Shown piece after piece: positions 46,037-57,053 of a stretch of 64,000 nucleotides of DNA; position 1 is the stretch's first letter, and every line of letters starts with the position of its first letter. Under the pieces are notes generated by a model. That model searched no databases and was not told the DNA's origin. It worked only from the letters and a program-made list of their open reading frames with translations. Origin of the DNA: Diadema setosum. Lineage: Eukaryota > Echinodermata > Echinoidea > Diadematoida > Diadematidae. Both the position numbers and the translations under genes were made by a program. The stretch is taken from positions 34,441,497 through 34,505,496 of the forward strand of contig CM067064.1 of assembly GCA_033980235.1 (NCBI GenBank). Direction: 5' to 3'.

Positions 46037-47160
46037 TTATGCCTCCGCCACGAAGTGTCGCCGGAGGCATTATGTTGTCGGTTTGTCCGTCCGGTCCGTC
46101 CGTCCTTCCGTCCGTAATCAATTTTGTGGACAACGTAACTAAAATAACCGTTTGAGGCATTCTATTAAGACTTGGCATGCATGTTGTATGAGTGGGCAAA
46201 ATCAACTTTTGAGTGCACATGCTTAAGGTCAAAGGTCAAAAGGTCAAGGTCAAATGCTCAAAATTTCACTATTTCTCCCATATCTATACAATGCCTAAAG
46301 GTATTTTCTTAGTGCATACATCTACAAAATAAAAAAAAAAAATTCTCCAGAGAGAATTTCGGGTTATGAGGTCAAAGGTCAAAGGTCAAGTGAAAATGTT
46401 AAAATTCCATTTTTTTTTTTCGCCATAACTCGAAAATGTTCAAGGTCTCTTCATGGAACTTAGTACATATGCATGTACTGACTGGCAGTGATTATCTAGG
46501 GAATTTGGGGGTCATGGGTCAAAGGTCATCGCCAACTCCACCAAATTTCACTACTTCCCTTATATTCATGCAATGCCTGCAGGGTTTTTCTTGAAGCTTG
46601 ATATATTCATGTATTACCCAATAGAGATTCCTGTGGACATTTCTTCCCAAAAGGTCAAAGGTCAGGTGAAATTGCTAAATTTCACTTCTTCCTTCGTATC
46701 TCGAAAGTGACTCAAAGTATCATCCTGAAACTTGGTACAAATTTATGCATGTTCTACCTGACAGTGATTATCTTGGGAATTTTAGGATCATAGCGTCAAA
46801 GGTAAAGGGTCAAAAGCTGGGTTAAAATGCTAAAATGTTACTATTTAATACTGAAGTTATACTTTTTTCTTCATACCTTGAAAATTACTCAATGCGTGAA
46901 CTTACAACAGGGTCAAAAGTCAAGTAAAAATCCTCAACTCCCCAAATACATGCACTCTTAGACAATATAGCCATTCATCCAATTAAACATAGTTCAAGAA
47001 AAGTAAACACCCAACACATTTGTGACAAACCTGTCATATTAATATTTTGCGAATTATGTGAAACTGTCATCATACGTTGTCAAGATATTGTACTATAGAC
47101 CTATTAGGAGAACCATGCATAATGGCCGAGGCATACCAGTGGCCATAGCGACATTTTTAG
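46037..47160. mobile_element. Dispersed element rich in AGGTCA half-sites
   Basis: It begins with a hairpin (GCCTCCG at 46041 pairing CGGAGGC at 46062), then a gtccgtccgtcc tract. The body holds repeated blocks of aaggtcaaaggtcaaaagg type (46225-46256, 46368-46393, 46515-46530, 46650-46668, 46793-46815), each preceding a similar atttcactatttctcccat segment. It ends near taatggccgaggcatacc. There is no ORF. The pattern looks like an internally repeated non-autonomous element. Confidence 0.6.
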
Positions 47161-47602
47161 GTTTTTTTTTTTTTGTTTCTATTTTTTTTCTTTGTATAGC
47201 TTACGCTATATAACAATATGGGTATACAATGTAGATAGTTTTGTGAACTGTACTTTATATATCTCCATGTTTTATCTATATATTATTTATTATTATTATC
47301 TATTCACATGAAACCGGAAAGCCCCTGGAAGGAAAAAGAATTTTTTTTTGTCTAATGCGAACAAAGATGTGAAAGTGAAAGTATGCTAACATAGAATGTT
47401 AATTCACTACATTCTTTTTTGTTTGTTTGTTCTGTATCCAGTTTGTTATTGATTTTTTTGCATCACTTATCATTTTCTATACAACGTTATACACAATTTA
47501 TCATGTTTATTGGACAAGATTTCTGTCTACCTTATCTAAAAAATGTTCAAGGTAACACTTTTGATGCATATGTGTAGGTCAGTTGTATCACAACACATCC
47601 TA

Positions 47603-47664
<62 letters not shown>

Positions 47665-47677
47665 ATATATATATGTA

Positions 47678-47710
<33 letters not shown>

Positions 47711-49690
47711 GTAATATATTTGCAACAAAGCCTTAAATATGGGGAGATATCACTATTCTTTTTCTCATTAAACAATAACTGTAGACGGTTTAGTCTGGAA
47801 ACATTTTTATTATATTAAACTATTGTTCACATTTTGTATATACATGTATATAACAACACTCAACATCGATCATACTGATTATATTGGTAGTTTCTATCAC
47901 TAACGCACATTTCAGAACTATTTTGAAGCACCAATGCTAGGTTTTTATTTCATCTGCAAATGGTAAATTATGCCTTTAATGTCAGTGACGTTATGTTTAG
48001 TATGCTTATCTATGTATGTTACGTTTAGTGTCTACCTACAAAAAAAAAAACTGTAAACAAACAGACTGGCTTGTAGTGTGGCACGTTTGTCGACATAATC
48101 ATAACACCTTCGTTTAGCATTAATACGATACATTCTTTGTTCATCCCTTACAGTAAGCAACAGAGAAATGAGCACTGTATATAAGTGACTGCATTTAAAC
48201 AGTTATGGTGTAGATGACGCAACCCAGTGACGTCACACATGATGCGCAGTGCCACTGCTAAGAGAGTAGTGACAGGTTATTATTAAAGCACATTTCCCTT
48301 CACATCCTCCTTCAAGTCTAGAAAAAAATGAACATAAACGTCATTTTACGAAAGAGATAAAAAAATTGTCGGGGAACAGTTCACGAACGTAGTCACTTCT
48401 GTCACTTCAGAAATGTGTTAAAGTTAACACAGCTACCGTCATAAACGATTGCAGCAGTGTATAAAGTTATAAGAAGGCAAATTATGATGATATGCTTTTA
48501 TAGCTCAATTCAACACAACATCATACGTATGTCTTAATTGTGTAAATGATAGATTAGTAGATTTTCTATATCAGTAGTGTAAATAAAACTGATAGATTGA
48601 ACGAGAAGAGACATAATACAGCAGCAGATGTGACTTGAGATAGTATCATTAAAAAAAAACCCGGACAATTGGACTAAATGGAAGTGTTTCCAATGGCAAT
48701 TTATAGCGTTCTATACAATGTATTTTTTTTTTAAGTGTATCTCATGTTATTCGTATTCATGTTTACCTATTAGCTGGTTGGAAAGAGTTAATATACTTAC
48801 ATGTCGATAAACGACACAGTAGCATAGTAACGTGACGATGTAAACGCGCTTAAATGTTATGAGGTACTTGCATAATGATACAGCAGTAACATCGCTCCAT
48901 ACTGATAGTTTTAATTCCGTAGCTCTGACAGTGTGAACTAGTCGCTATACGCTCAAAATCGTGTTATCATGCGGTGCTCCCTATAGCAGTATATGGTAGA
49001 GGAATGCTTAAAAGAACATAATAAAGTCCTGATGTATGCTTAAATGTACTTATTGATGATAGTTATCCTGTGTACCAGTGCGAACAAATAAAGACACTAA
49101 AGGTTTTGGTATATACAATAATGGCTAAAGGGAATGGTATGAAAACTGTTAGGATGTGAACATTTTTTTTTTTTCCACAGCGACAGTGTCAACCACTGAC
49201 ACTTCTAAAATAACGCATGCAATGCCACGGACTATTTCTCTCTCCGGTCCTGCAGCAGTAGTTGGACGTATTCATGAATGTATAGTTACTCCTCTCCTGC
49301 CCAACACTGCTCTCTGTCTTCGCTACGAAAGCAATGAAAATCTTAGAGAACATTTAGTGCCCTTAAAGCGTAGGCAGTTTACAACTTTCTTTTTCTCTTT
49401 CCGAACGGAGGCGTTGTTTTAGTTCCGGACACCACTTTGAAAGTAAAGAAGGAGTTGATCTCTCCTTCTGGAGGAGCGCAGAGAGCAGTGTTGGGGAAAG
49501 AGAGCAATTCTATTTTCTTTTGTCAAAGCAAAGTCTCTCTAATGGAAGGTAGATTCTAGTCTTGATGAGAACTCTTAGCAAACGTGAGTGCTACTAATTA
49601 GTATGAAATAGAAAATATCGAGATGAATACCAAAAGAATTAAAGATGCTTTTATATAAAATGATATATAAAATGATATGATATAATATAG
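47161..49690. other. Non-coding stretch with (TA)n and weak regulatory-like words
   Basis: This contains (TA)n at 47606-47711, a TATATAAG at 48178 and a perfect TGACGTCA (CRE-type) palindrome at 48228-48235. An inverted pair ccaacactgctctctg lies at about 49299 and 49477. I found no supported exon. Confidence 0.4.
47606..47711. repeat. (TA)n microsatellite with TATG interruptions
   Basis: About 100 bases of alternating T/A with periodic G. The Ile/Tyr frames on both strands are artefacts. Confidence 0.95.
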
Positions 49691-49693
49691 GAT

Positions 49694-49818
49694 ACTATAA
49701 TATCATATCATATCATACCATATCATATCATATCATATCATATCATATCATATCATATCATATCATATCGTATCATATCATATCATATCATATCATATCG
49801 TATCATATCATATCATAT
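49694..49818. repeat. (TATCA)n minisatellite, 5-bp unit
   Basis: About 120 bases of tandem TATCA with rare T-to-C, A-to-G changes. Confidence 0.95.
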
Positions 49819-49899
49819 AACATTGTATGATATTATAATTTGTTATATCAGTATTATATTACTATCTATCATAACATACATCATATTGCATTAATGATA

Positions 49900-49980
49900 C
49901 AGTCAAACCTGTCTATAGCGGCCACTCATGGAAGGCGAAAAGTGTCCGTTACAGGTGGTCGCTATAGACAGGTTAGACCT
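49900..49980. mobile_element. Short TA-flanked MITE, CAGTCAAACCTGTCTATAGC end
   Basis: An 81-bp element between TA dinucleotides. The left CAGTCAAACCTGTCTATAGC mirrors the right gctatagacaggttagacct. It has CAGTC ends like pogo-class elements. It is little more than two TIRs. Confidence 0.65.
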
Positions 49981-50309
49981 TATCATGATAATATGGTAAA
50001 AAATGATTGAGAGGCAGAACATGAGCAGTTTAGACCCAAGAGGATTGAAACATAATAAAAATAGATAATCAAGATTCGCATAGTGTCACACAGAAATGAA
50101 TAATAGGTGTTGCTAATGATAGATATTATGATAACTCGCTATTATGTAGGTCTATTATATATATCTGTTGGGTATATATCCGTCGGGAATATATTATTTG
50201 TTGAGGATTGAAAAGTGCTCAATGCTGTAAAGCAGAGCATTAGGCGTACCTGTGTTTTGGTGCCTCGTCTGCTACCGGCGGTTTCACGCTGTCGCGATCT
50301 TCAGGCAGA

Positions 50310-51804
50310 CTGGCAAAGTGGTGTGTTTCTGTGCTCATGTGGCGCGGTGGATCGGTTTAACGCATGGATGTTTTTTGTTTTCCGGTGTCTGCATTTGGAT
50401 ATAAGTTCGGACCTTTTATTGAGTACATTTTTGTTTCTTCTGATGATGGCCTTGTCATCGAGGCAGAGATTGCACAAGCCACTCCTTCTTAAGGGCTTTT
50501 AACACAAATTTTTGCTTAGTCCCGTACCAACGGTGGGGCTAAGGGGGGGGGGGGGGGGGGCTTAGCCCCAGCGTTGGTACCGGACTTTCCTTAGCCCACT
50601 TTCTGTTTACACTTGTTTTTGCCAAAGTGGGCTAGCCCTACCGATAATCCCATATATTACTATCTGGCCCTGCAAAAAAGCAGGGTTAGCACCGCAATTG
50701 CGGTGCCAAGCAAGCGAGTGTAAACAGAACGAAAAAATAATCCGGGGCTAAGCGACGGAGACGAAGTCCGACCCCCACTGACCAATCAGAAACGAGGTAA
50801 TTAAGTGCTGCCTATGCGTGCGTGTACTTGCACAGTGCACTGCGTAATCATGAATGTTCATGTGGTTTGGAAAGTACGGGACTAAGAAATACGAGTGTAA
50901 AAAGGTCAGTTTTCTCCTTAACCCAGGACAAGAGCTTATTACGGGATTTATTGGCGAGTGTAAAAAGCTGAAAAGAATTGGTCCAGAACGATAGTCCTGG
51001 GTCAGAGAAAGTACGGGGTTAAGAAACACAAGTGTAAAAAGGGCTTAAGAGTTAAGTTTGACTTTTTTTGGATGTCCCATGTCAGTGTGAAGTTTGCGCG
51101 TTTGTCTTTCAGGCTCCAGATATATTTTGAGAGTTGGGTTTCGTTTTTGTATTTCTCGTTCTTGATGGATATAACATGGTTCCTATATCTGTCCTTGAAG
51201 GTACCCCCGCCAGTCCGTAGTAGCACTTTTCCTCATTGTCATGCTTGACGGTTGCTTTATACACAAGACCCGTTTCCATGCATCTTCCTCTCAACGGGCA
51301 TTGATCTTTTTGGCGGCAGTTGCATTTGGGTTTGGGATCGGTGTCATGTGACTTGGATTGTCCGATAACTTTTTGGTTGTGGGATTTTATGACTGCATCC
51401 ATGTTTTTCATGCAGCTGTAGCTCACTTTTACGGTATTCTTCTTGAATATTGGGTTCAGCTTGTGCCCATTGGGAAAGTGTTTGTTGATGAGCTTCAGAA
51501 ATCTACCCCCACATTTGTCTTGGTCGCTGCATTGTAAGGTGGGTTGAACCATGTGATATTCCTGCTCCTATTTTTCCTTTTTCTTCTCTTTCCCTCTTCA
51601 CTCGGTTTGGAGTACTTGATGTTTTTCTCGTAACCGCTTTTTTTTTCAGGGCTTCGTCGTACAGTGGCGCTGCGTTGTGGAATATGTCTTCGTTTGAAGA
51701 CAATGTTGATATGCGTTTTTCAACTGGTAAGGGTATTTGTGTTAGTGTAGAGGGCGGGTGGTTGGAGTCCCTATTGACGTAGAGGGGGGTGTCGTTTGGT
51801 TTCC
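50310..51804 (-). pseudogene. Penelope-like ORF: post-RT linker and GIY-YIG endonuclease, broken
   Basis: Reading leftward: KPNDTPLYVNRDSNHPPS (end of the RT region), STLSSNEDIFHNAAPLYDEA, then RFLKLINKHFPNGHKLNPIF, KVSYSCMKNMDAVIKSHN, the Cys cluster CNCRQKDQCPLRGRC and the GIY-YIG core VYKATV...CYYGLA / [11 protein letters not shown] / [15 protein letters not shown] block (here [11 protein letters not shown]). At 50488 onward, beyond the inserted MITE, the C-terminal CNLCLDDKAII...LNKRSELISKCRH motif follows. Frameshifts occur near 51600 and at a G5 run near 51205. GIY-YIG nucleases make the nick for Penelope-type retrotransposition. Confidence 0.8.
50489..51048. mobile_element. MITE inserted in the Penelope-like ORF, TTAAG ends, poly-G hairpin
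   Basis: The ends TTAAGGGCTTTTAACAC and TTAAGCCCTTTTTACAC (reverse complement of the right) bound 560 bases that split the GIY-YIG ORF. Internal palindromes include the G18 hairpin at 50517-50587, gcccactttc...caaagtgggc at 50594-50633, and GCACCGCAATTGCGGTGC at about 50689. TTAA may be the target site, suggesting a piggyBac type, but this is not certain. Confidence 0.7.
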
Positions 51805-52199
51805 TCTGCCTCGATGAGAAGGTCATCATCACCAGAAACAAAAATGCACTCAATAAAAGGTCCGAACTTATATCCAAATGCAGACACCAGAAAAGAAAAA
51901 CCATCTATGCGTCAAACCGATCCACCGCGCCACATGAGCACAGAAACACACCACTTTGTCAGTCTGCCTGAAGATCGCGACAGCGTGAAACCGCCGGTAG
52001 CAGACGAGGCACCAAAACACAGGTACGCCTATATTAGTCCGGCAGCCAAACCCTGATTTTGGGGCTAAGGTTGCATTGGAATGTTATAGTTTTTTTTTGT
52101 TTTTTTTAAAGTGATATTGAATGTTTAGACCTTCTATTTTATCAATCCACATGCTGGAGCTCTGTCATCATTGAGCAATTTGAGATATACGCGGAAATC

Positions 52200-52225
52200 C
52201 AAGATGGCCGCCGGCGGCCATCTTG
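52200..52225. repeat. 26-bp perfect palindrome of AAGATGGCCGCC
   Basis: CAAGATGGCCGCC is followed directly by its reverse complement. Further copies of aagatggccgcc lie at 52371 and, as aaaatggccgcc, near 25472. The core AAGATGGC matches the binding consensus known for YY1-type zinc fingers. Binding here is untested. Confidence 0.7.
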
Positions 52226-52555
52226 AAAATGCTATTTACTTACTTTTAACTCCCCTAGCACATCCAATATGGGCATTAAAGGTTTTTAGGGATGGAGAAT
52301 TCAAATCTGAGGTTAGTTTCAGGATATTACTATGTTTTGATGTCTTAAAATAAAATGGCGTCCATTTTTCAAGATGGCCGCCATCAACATGCTGTAGTGT
52401 AGACTTTATATGTAGAATCGCGCAAAGACCTGACTTATCATTTAAGTTTTCCCCTTTTTTTTTGGACAAGGGAGGTGCATAATGTAAAAAAAAAAAAAAA
52501 AAAAAAAGAAGAAGATTAAGGCCTAAAGCTTAGATTCATTGATAAAAAAACAATA

Positions 52556-52728
52556 CAGGTTAATCCTGTTATAACGTAGTCCCTTATAACGAATGACCGC
52601 TTACAACGAAGCAATGCTAGCTGAGTCCCGATTCTCTGTAAATACAACCCATTCGCATACAATGAAATTCGCTTATAACGAAGTATTTTATGTGATCCCA
52701 AGCATTTCGTTATAACAGGATTCGACTG
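52556..52728. mobile_element. TA-flanked pogo-type MITE, CCTGTTATAACG TIRs
   Basis: A 173-bp element flanked by TA on both sides. The right end reversed is CAGTCGAATCCTGTTATAAC; the left is CAGGTTAATCCTGTTATAAC. Inner copies of cttataacgaa repeat the TIR motif. A second member begins at 63966 and runs out of the window. Confidence 0.85.
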
Positions 52729-53324
52729 TAGTATTATTAGAAGTATTTCAAAATAGTCATGTTGCTTTTCTGTATACATTGGTATACACATAATTTCAAG
52801 GTATCTTTTTGATATGATTTTTTTTGAATACTTCTGCTCTGTAACGGCTCAATATTCTTGTCACAATGACCAAACGAGAGAGACAAGAGATATTACCAGC
52901 CATCCAGAAGAAACAGATGAAATAGATGCATAAACAGTATCTTCAGGAAAAAGACTGATATTCAGGAACATGATCCATACATCTGAACTAAATAAAGTAG
53001 TAGACAAACTTAAATATTTGGTTCTTGCTAGAACAGAAGATCTGTTTTATCACCTCTGCCTGTAGCAGTATAACCAATGGTGACACTACAAGGGAACAAG
53101 CACTTCATTCAGGTAGGATTGTTGAATTGTTTCACACTACTCTTCAGCAAGGACAGATCCTCCAACAGCAGGGTGATGTAAAAAAAAAAAAAAAAAAATC
53201 TCCAACCGTCATTAGGGTTCCAGTTTGATCATTATATTGTATCACTCAAAAGAGATCACTTTCAAAACAATCAAGAAGTATTTAAAAAAATCATATCAAA
53301 AAGATACCTTGAAAACGTTTTCCA

Positions 53325-53470
53325 GTTTGGGGGGGGGGGGGGGGCTGCGAGACGGGGGGGTCAAGGTCATGCCACCCCCCCCCCCCTTCTTGGGGGGCGG
53401 CTGTATTATGAGGGAGCGAAGCGACCGAGCCGAGCGAGCCGAGCGAAAAGAGGGGGAGGGTGTGTCCCCC
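53325..53470. repeat. G/C homopolymer and gagccgagcg repeat block
   Basis: Runs of G and C around 53331-53395, then agcgaagcgaccgagccgag and ggggagggtgtgtccccctc, a short hairpin. It resembles units in the 62080-62965 array and lies just outside the large pogo element. Confidence 0.6.
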
Positions 53471-54855
53471 TCCCAGGGTGAGAACTTTTTGCATTTTTAT
53501 GTTGTACCGTTGGGGCACCAATTTTCGACAGCAGCCTAATTTCGACACCCAAATAAATATGTAATGAAGTCTTGTCCCAATAATGAATATATAACCCACA
53601 CACTGCCTTTCGAAATGCCAAATGGTACAAAAATAGCATACTACAGTATCAAGAATCTACGTAATGTAGAAATCTACGCACCGCGTACCGTCGTTCCGCT
53701 GTACGTACGCGCAGTAGAATTGCCCAGTTCTCAGCTAAATCGAACCTTGTCAGTCGCCATCTTTGTTTCCAGACTTTCATAGAGTGGAAAGTAAGACGAA
53801 TTTCAGTCTAGAAATCGATTTCCTTTATTCTTAAGACGAAAAAACAAGACAATGTGTACGTAATCCGAGAGATAATCTGGGACAGCTTCCGGTTGCGTGT
53901 TGTTCGAGTGAGCGAATGTTCTAAAATGGCGAAATCGGGAATTTGCCCTGTATATTTCTCGTCGTTTACTTTAGAGATGGCGCTGCATCAGATTTCGACA
54001 CGGGCCGGGCCGGGGCGCTTGTGCATTAAGTGTGTGGTCGTAATCGACATGATTGAAAAGTTGTTGCTTTGTCAAATAGATAATATTTTATTGAAATATG
54101 ATAGTTTGATAATTTCTATCAACCCAGTGTGATGAATAATCATTTTTAAAGAGATGTACGGTACACAAATTAATTTCAAAACCATTTTACACACGACGAT
54201 GTATAAAGAGTGGGTAGATCTATAGGCCTATTGGTGAATTCACTAAATTGAAACCATGATTACACACACGACGGAATTATTGACATGATTGAAGGATGAG
54301 ACCAAATCCGATGTCAGATTACCTTATAGATTTCATCAAAAGAAAATTTATATTTCGGCCTTATAATAACAATTGCTTTACTTGGATCTATTATTTCATT
54401 TAATGTATTTTACCCAAGTTTTCTTCATCTAATTGGCGGTGGAACAGGGGAGCAGCGCCTCCCCGCCCCCTATTTATCTATTCATTTTTTTTGTCAATTT
54501 AGTTTGGGCTTCTCTTCCCCCTCCTCCTTTTCCTCATCCTTCTGCTCCTCCTCCTCCTCATTCTTCTTTTACTTGAATTTGAATACATTTGTAATGTATA
54601 ATTATAAAAAGAAATAAGGCAGAAAAAATCCCACCATTTTGAAATTTTTTATTCGAAATTTGACATTTTTTTGGTCCTTTTTTTTATAAATATAATAGGT
54701 TTCAAAATATGTCGGGACAGGTAGATTTATCCTTCCAACATCTTGCTTCCCCTTTCATTACGATTTTTTCACGCATGACTGAATGATAGACACTCATCAG
54801 GGGGTTGGATGAAGAATGAAACGTTTTAGATAGCACTTTGGATTATTGTGCACTT

Positions 54856-55060
54856 CAAGGTGACAATGATGATGATGGTGATGACAAGGATGGTGATGAT
54901 AATGATGATGATGGTGAGGATGATAGTGATATAATGATGATGACGATGATAATAAGGATGGGGAAAAATGACTATGGTGCTGTTGACGACAACTACAAGA
55001 GGATGATGACGCTGATGATGATAATGATTATGGTGTTGCTGGTGGCCGGTGGTGGCGGTG
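54856..55060. repeat. GAT/ATG-rich imperfect trinucleotide tract
   Basis: Imperfect gatgat/gatggt repeats inside the pogo element, giving Asp-rich and His-rich frames on the two strands that have no domain content. Confidence 0.85.
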
Positions 55061-56156
55061 GTCAATATGTTCGAGGATATTTGGTCAGAAATTTACAAGT
55101 TAAACATTTGAAATTGATGTTTTTGAAAAGTCAATTGACGCTTAGGTAAGGGATAACTTAGCAGTTCTTTATGGTAACTCTGTGTTTGTGTTGTGTGTGC
55201 GTTATTCGGTGTGTATGTGTGTGCGTGTGGGGATGTGCTTGTTAATGTGTGTGAAGGGCCAGCGGGTGTATGGGTGTGTCTTTCTGTTTCAACTATGTGA
55301 TATGTTTTCTTTTTTTAATTTGTTTTTAAACTCATCAAGCACCTCGGCGCAAGTGATATTTAGCAGGCTTCTAAAGAGTGTCTGTAATAGATCCAGTCAT
55401 GCATGAAAAGATCCGAAAGAAAAGGGAACGTTAAAAATGCTTGGAAATGACCTCTGCAAAATCATAATCATAAATCTCATATTGAAAATAATATTCATAC
55501 TAGTACTTAAAACAAGACAACTGCAAAATCACGAGATGATTTTTTTCGTCCCCAGTCCTTGCTCTTTCTATATTGACCTATATACCCCCTGACTATACAC
55601 TGCAACATATGTTTTCTTCTGTTTGTGTTCTCGTTTTTTCTCAAAATCAAAATATTTTTTTGATGACATACACACACACACACACTCTCTCTCTCTGTTT
55701 ATTTATGCTCCTTGTAAAATCATCTCGGTTTTGTGAACTGAAAATTTTTCATCTGCACCCTATAAACCGTAATTAGCAATTTGAAACTTAGATATATATA
55801 GGTCTACATTGATTTGATCATTATCATTGTAAATAGAAGTATGCTTACATTTCGGCCTAAAAGTTAAATATATGTTAATTTGCTCATATCACCGGAAGTG
55901 GGTATATGCGTGGATTTCGGCTTAAAGCTTAAATATCTATAAATTATACCGTGATTAGATCATATCATCGTAAGTGGGTTTATGCTTAGATTTAGGCCTA
56001 ATAACACAGCTCTGTTATTGTCAATATTTTACCCCTCTCTTTTTGTTATTGATGGAACAGACTCAAAGTCACTATATTATCGTTTGGTGAAATATTGACT
56101 GCATTAAGCAGTTAAAACGTAACATTGGTGAACCTGTAAACACTATTATAACTTAA

Positions 56157-56757
56157 CCCGTTCCTTACGGGAACCTGGTTTACCAGGTTCCCGTGGGAGC
56201 AACTGATATACGGGAACCTGGTTTACCAGGTTCCCAAAATGAAGACAAGGGTGCCTGCTTCATTGGCCTAAATTCATGTTCTTTGTGTTAAAATGCTCAG
56301 AAAAGTGGGTTTGATAAAAAGATCAGTTTATTCTATCAGGATTTGTTCTCCTGCTGTTTAAAAAAAGGGTGATTTTACAGTATTATGTACCTTTTCCTGA
56401 TTTAGTTTTTTGCTTGTTCTGCTGTAAACTCGTACGAACATGTACATAATGATCAAGGTTGAGATCAGTTAGAAATGCGGGTTCGCTGACCCCAGTCACC
56501 TCATTCAGGTACCTGGTTTTGTGTAGAACAAAAGATTCTGAGAGCTCATCAGCGCACGCTCTATTCATACCTCGCACCCGATCGATATTTCCATTGTGCA
56601 CGGGCACATGCAGTTGAATGTAGAAAGGGGGACACAATGAACCGCTTGACTGCCTTCACACAGCTGGATTACCAACCTGTGTGCCTCTCTGTCGACGGGC
56701 GAAAAGAATCTCGTTTGGGGGCATTAAAGGCACTCAGAGAATTGCGGAAGGAACGGG
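56157..56757. mobile_element. TTAA-flanked piggyBac-type MITE
   Basis: A 601-bp element bounded by TTAA on both sides (56153-56156 and 56758-56761). The ends CCCGTTCCTT and AAGGAACGGG are perfect 10-bp TIRs beginning with CCC, as in piggyBac. Two near-identical subterminal palindromes (arms gggaacctggt and accaggttccc, 2-base centre) lie at 56168-56193 and 56212-56235. It ends 16 bases before the probable transposase start codon, so it sits in the leader of that gene. The Met at 56637 belongs to this insert, not to the transposase. Confidence 0.75.
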
Positions 56758-56777
56758 TTAATACAGAGTTCCCGATC

Positions 56778-57053
56778 ATGCCGCTCCGTGGAAAATACAA
56801 GAGATGGCGACCTGAAGACATGGAAGCAGCGATGAGAAGAGTGAGGTACGGGGAACTCTCAACGAAGGCAGCAGCTGAAGAATATGGGCTGCCACGAGCA
56901 ACATTACACGACAAGCTGCTTGACTTGTCCCCAATCACCACAACGCCAGGACCGCACACTGCGTTGACCCCAGAAGAGGAGTGGCAGATAGTCTCGTGGC
57001 TGATTGATTCATCTCAGAGGGGGTTTGGAAAAACAAGAGGTCAAGTTTTTGAT
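56778..57053 (+). pseudogene. pogo-like transposase, exon 1: psq/CENP-B N-terminal HTH
   Basis: I choose the ATG at 56778, because upstream sequence in frame comes from the inserted MITE. The product starts MPLRGKYKRWRPEDMEAAMR, continues with LSTKAAAEEYGLPRATLHDK, and then EEWQIVSWLIDSSQRGFGKT, RGQVFD. The first part is the Pipsqueak-type helix-turn-helix that pogo/Tigger/Jerky proteins use to bind their TIRs. It ends at donor GAT|GTAAGG in phase 0 and continues in exon 2 after an 843-base intron. This exon itself is intact. Confidence 0.85.

Larger units (their letters stand above)
50246..52026 (-). mobile_element. Penelope-like retroelement fragment with inverted 3'-end copy
   Basis: On the minus strand the element's C-terminal coding region runs from 51804 to about 50310, broken by a MITE at 50489-51048. 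At 51805-52026 a copy of its own 3' end lies in the opposite orientation, nearly identical over about 220 bases to 50246-50472. The result is 5'-truncated, and the inverted copy sits exactly at the truncation point. Penelope-like elements are known for partial, inverted or tandem terminal copies, so this is a natural insertion product. It is inactive. Confidence 0.8.

Noticed and set aside
47536..47818. ORFs rich in Ile and Tyr on both strands (also at 17735-18074)
   Set aside because: Artefacts of (TA)n microsatellites.
48178..48235. TATATAAG with a CRE-type TGACGTCA downstream as a promoter
   Set aside because: The CRE lies downstream of the TATA-like word and no transcript-like exon follows; left as a note within the gene-free stretch.
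49182..49422. Ser/Thr-rich ORF directly after a poly-T and CCACAG acceptor
   Set aside because: Much of it lies in an inverted-repeat segment (ccaacactgctctctg at about 49299 and 49477), there is no good donor, and it is downstream of the gene's stop codon.
49694..49818. Regular short repeats checked as a CRISPR-like array
   Set aside because: Simple 5-bp tandem repeat without spacers, in a eukaryotic context.
51806..51850. Hammerhead-ribozyme-like core (gatgag...gaaac) in the Penelope-like arm
   Set aside because: The order and helix lengths do not match a hammerhead fold, and this stretch is the coding end of the ORF (LNKRSELISKC).
54838..55149. Asp-rich ORF on + and His/Ile-rich ORF on -
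   Set aside because: Translations of an imperfect GAT repeat.
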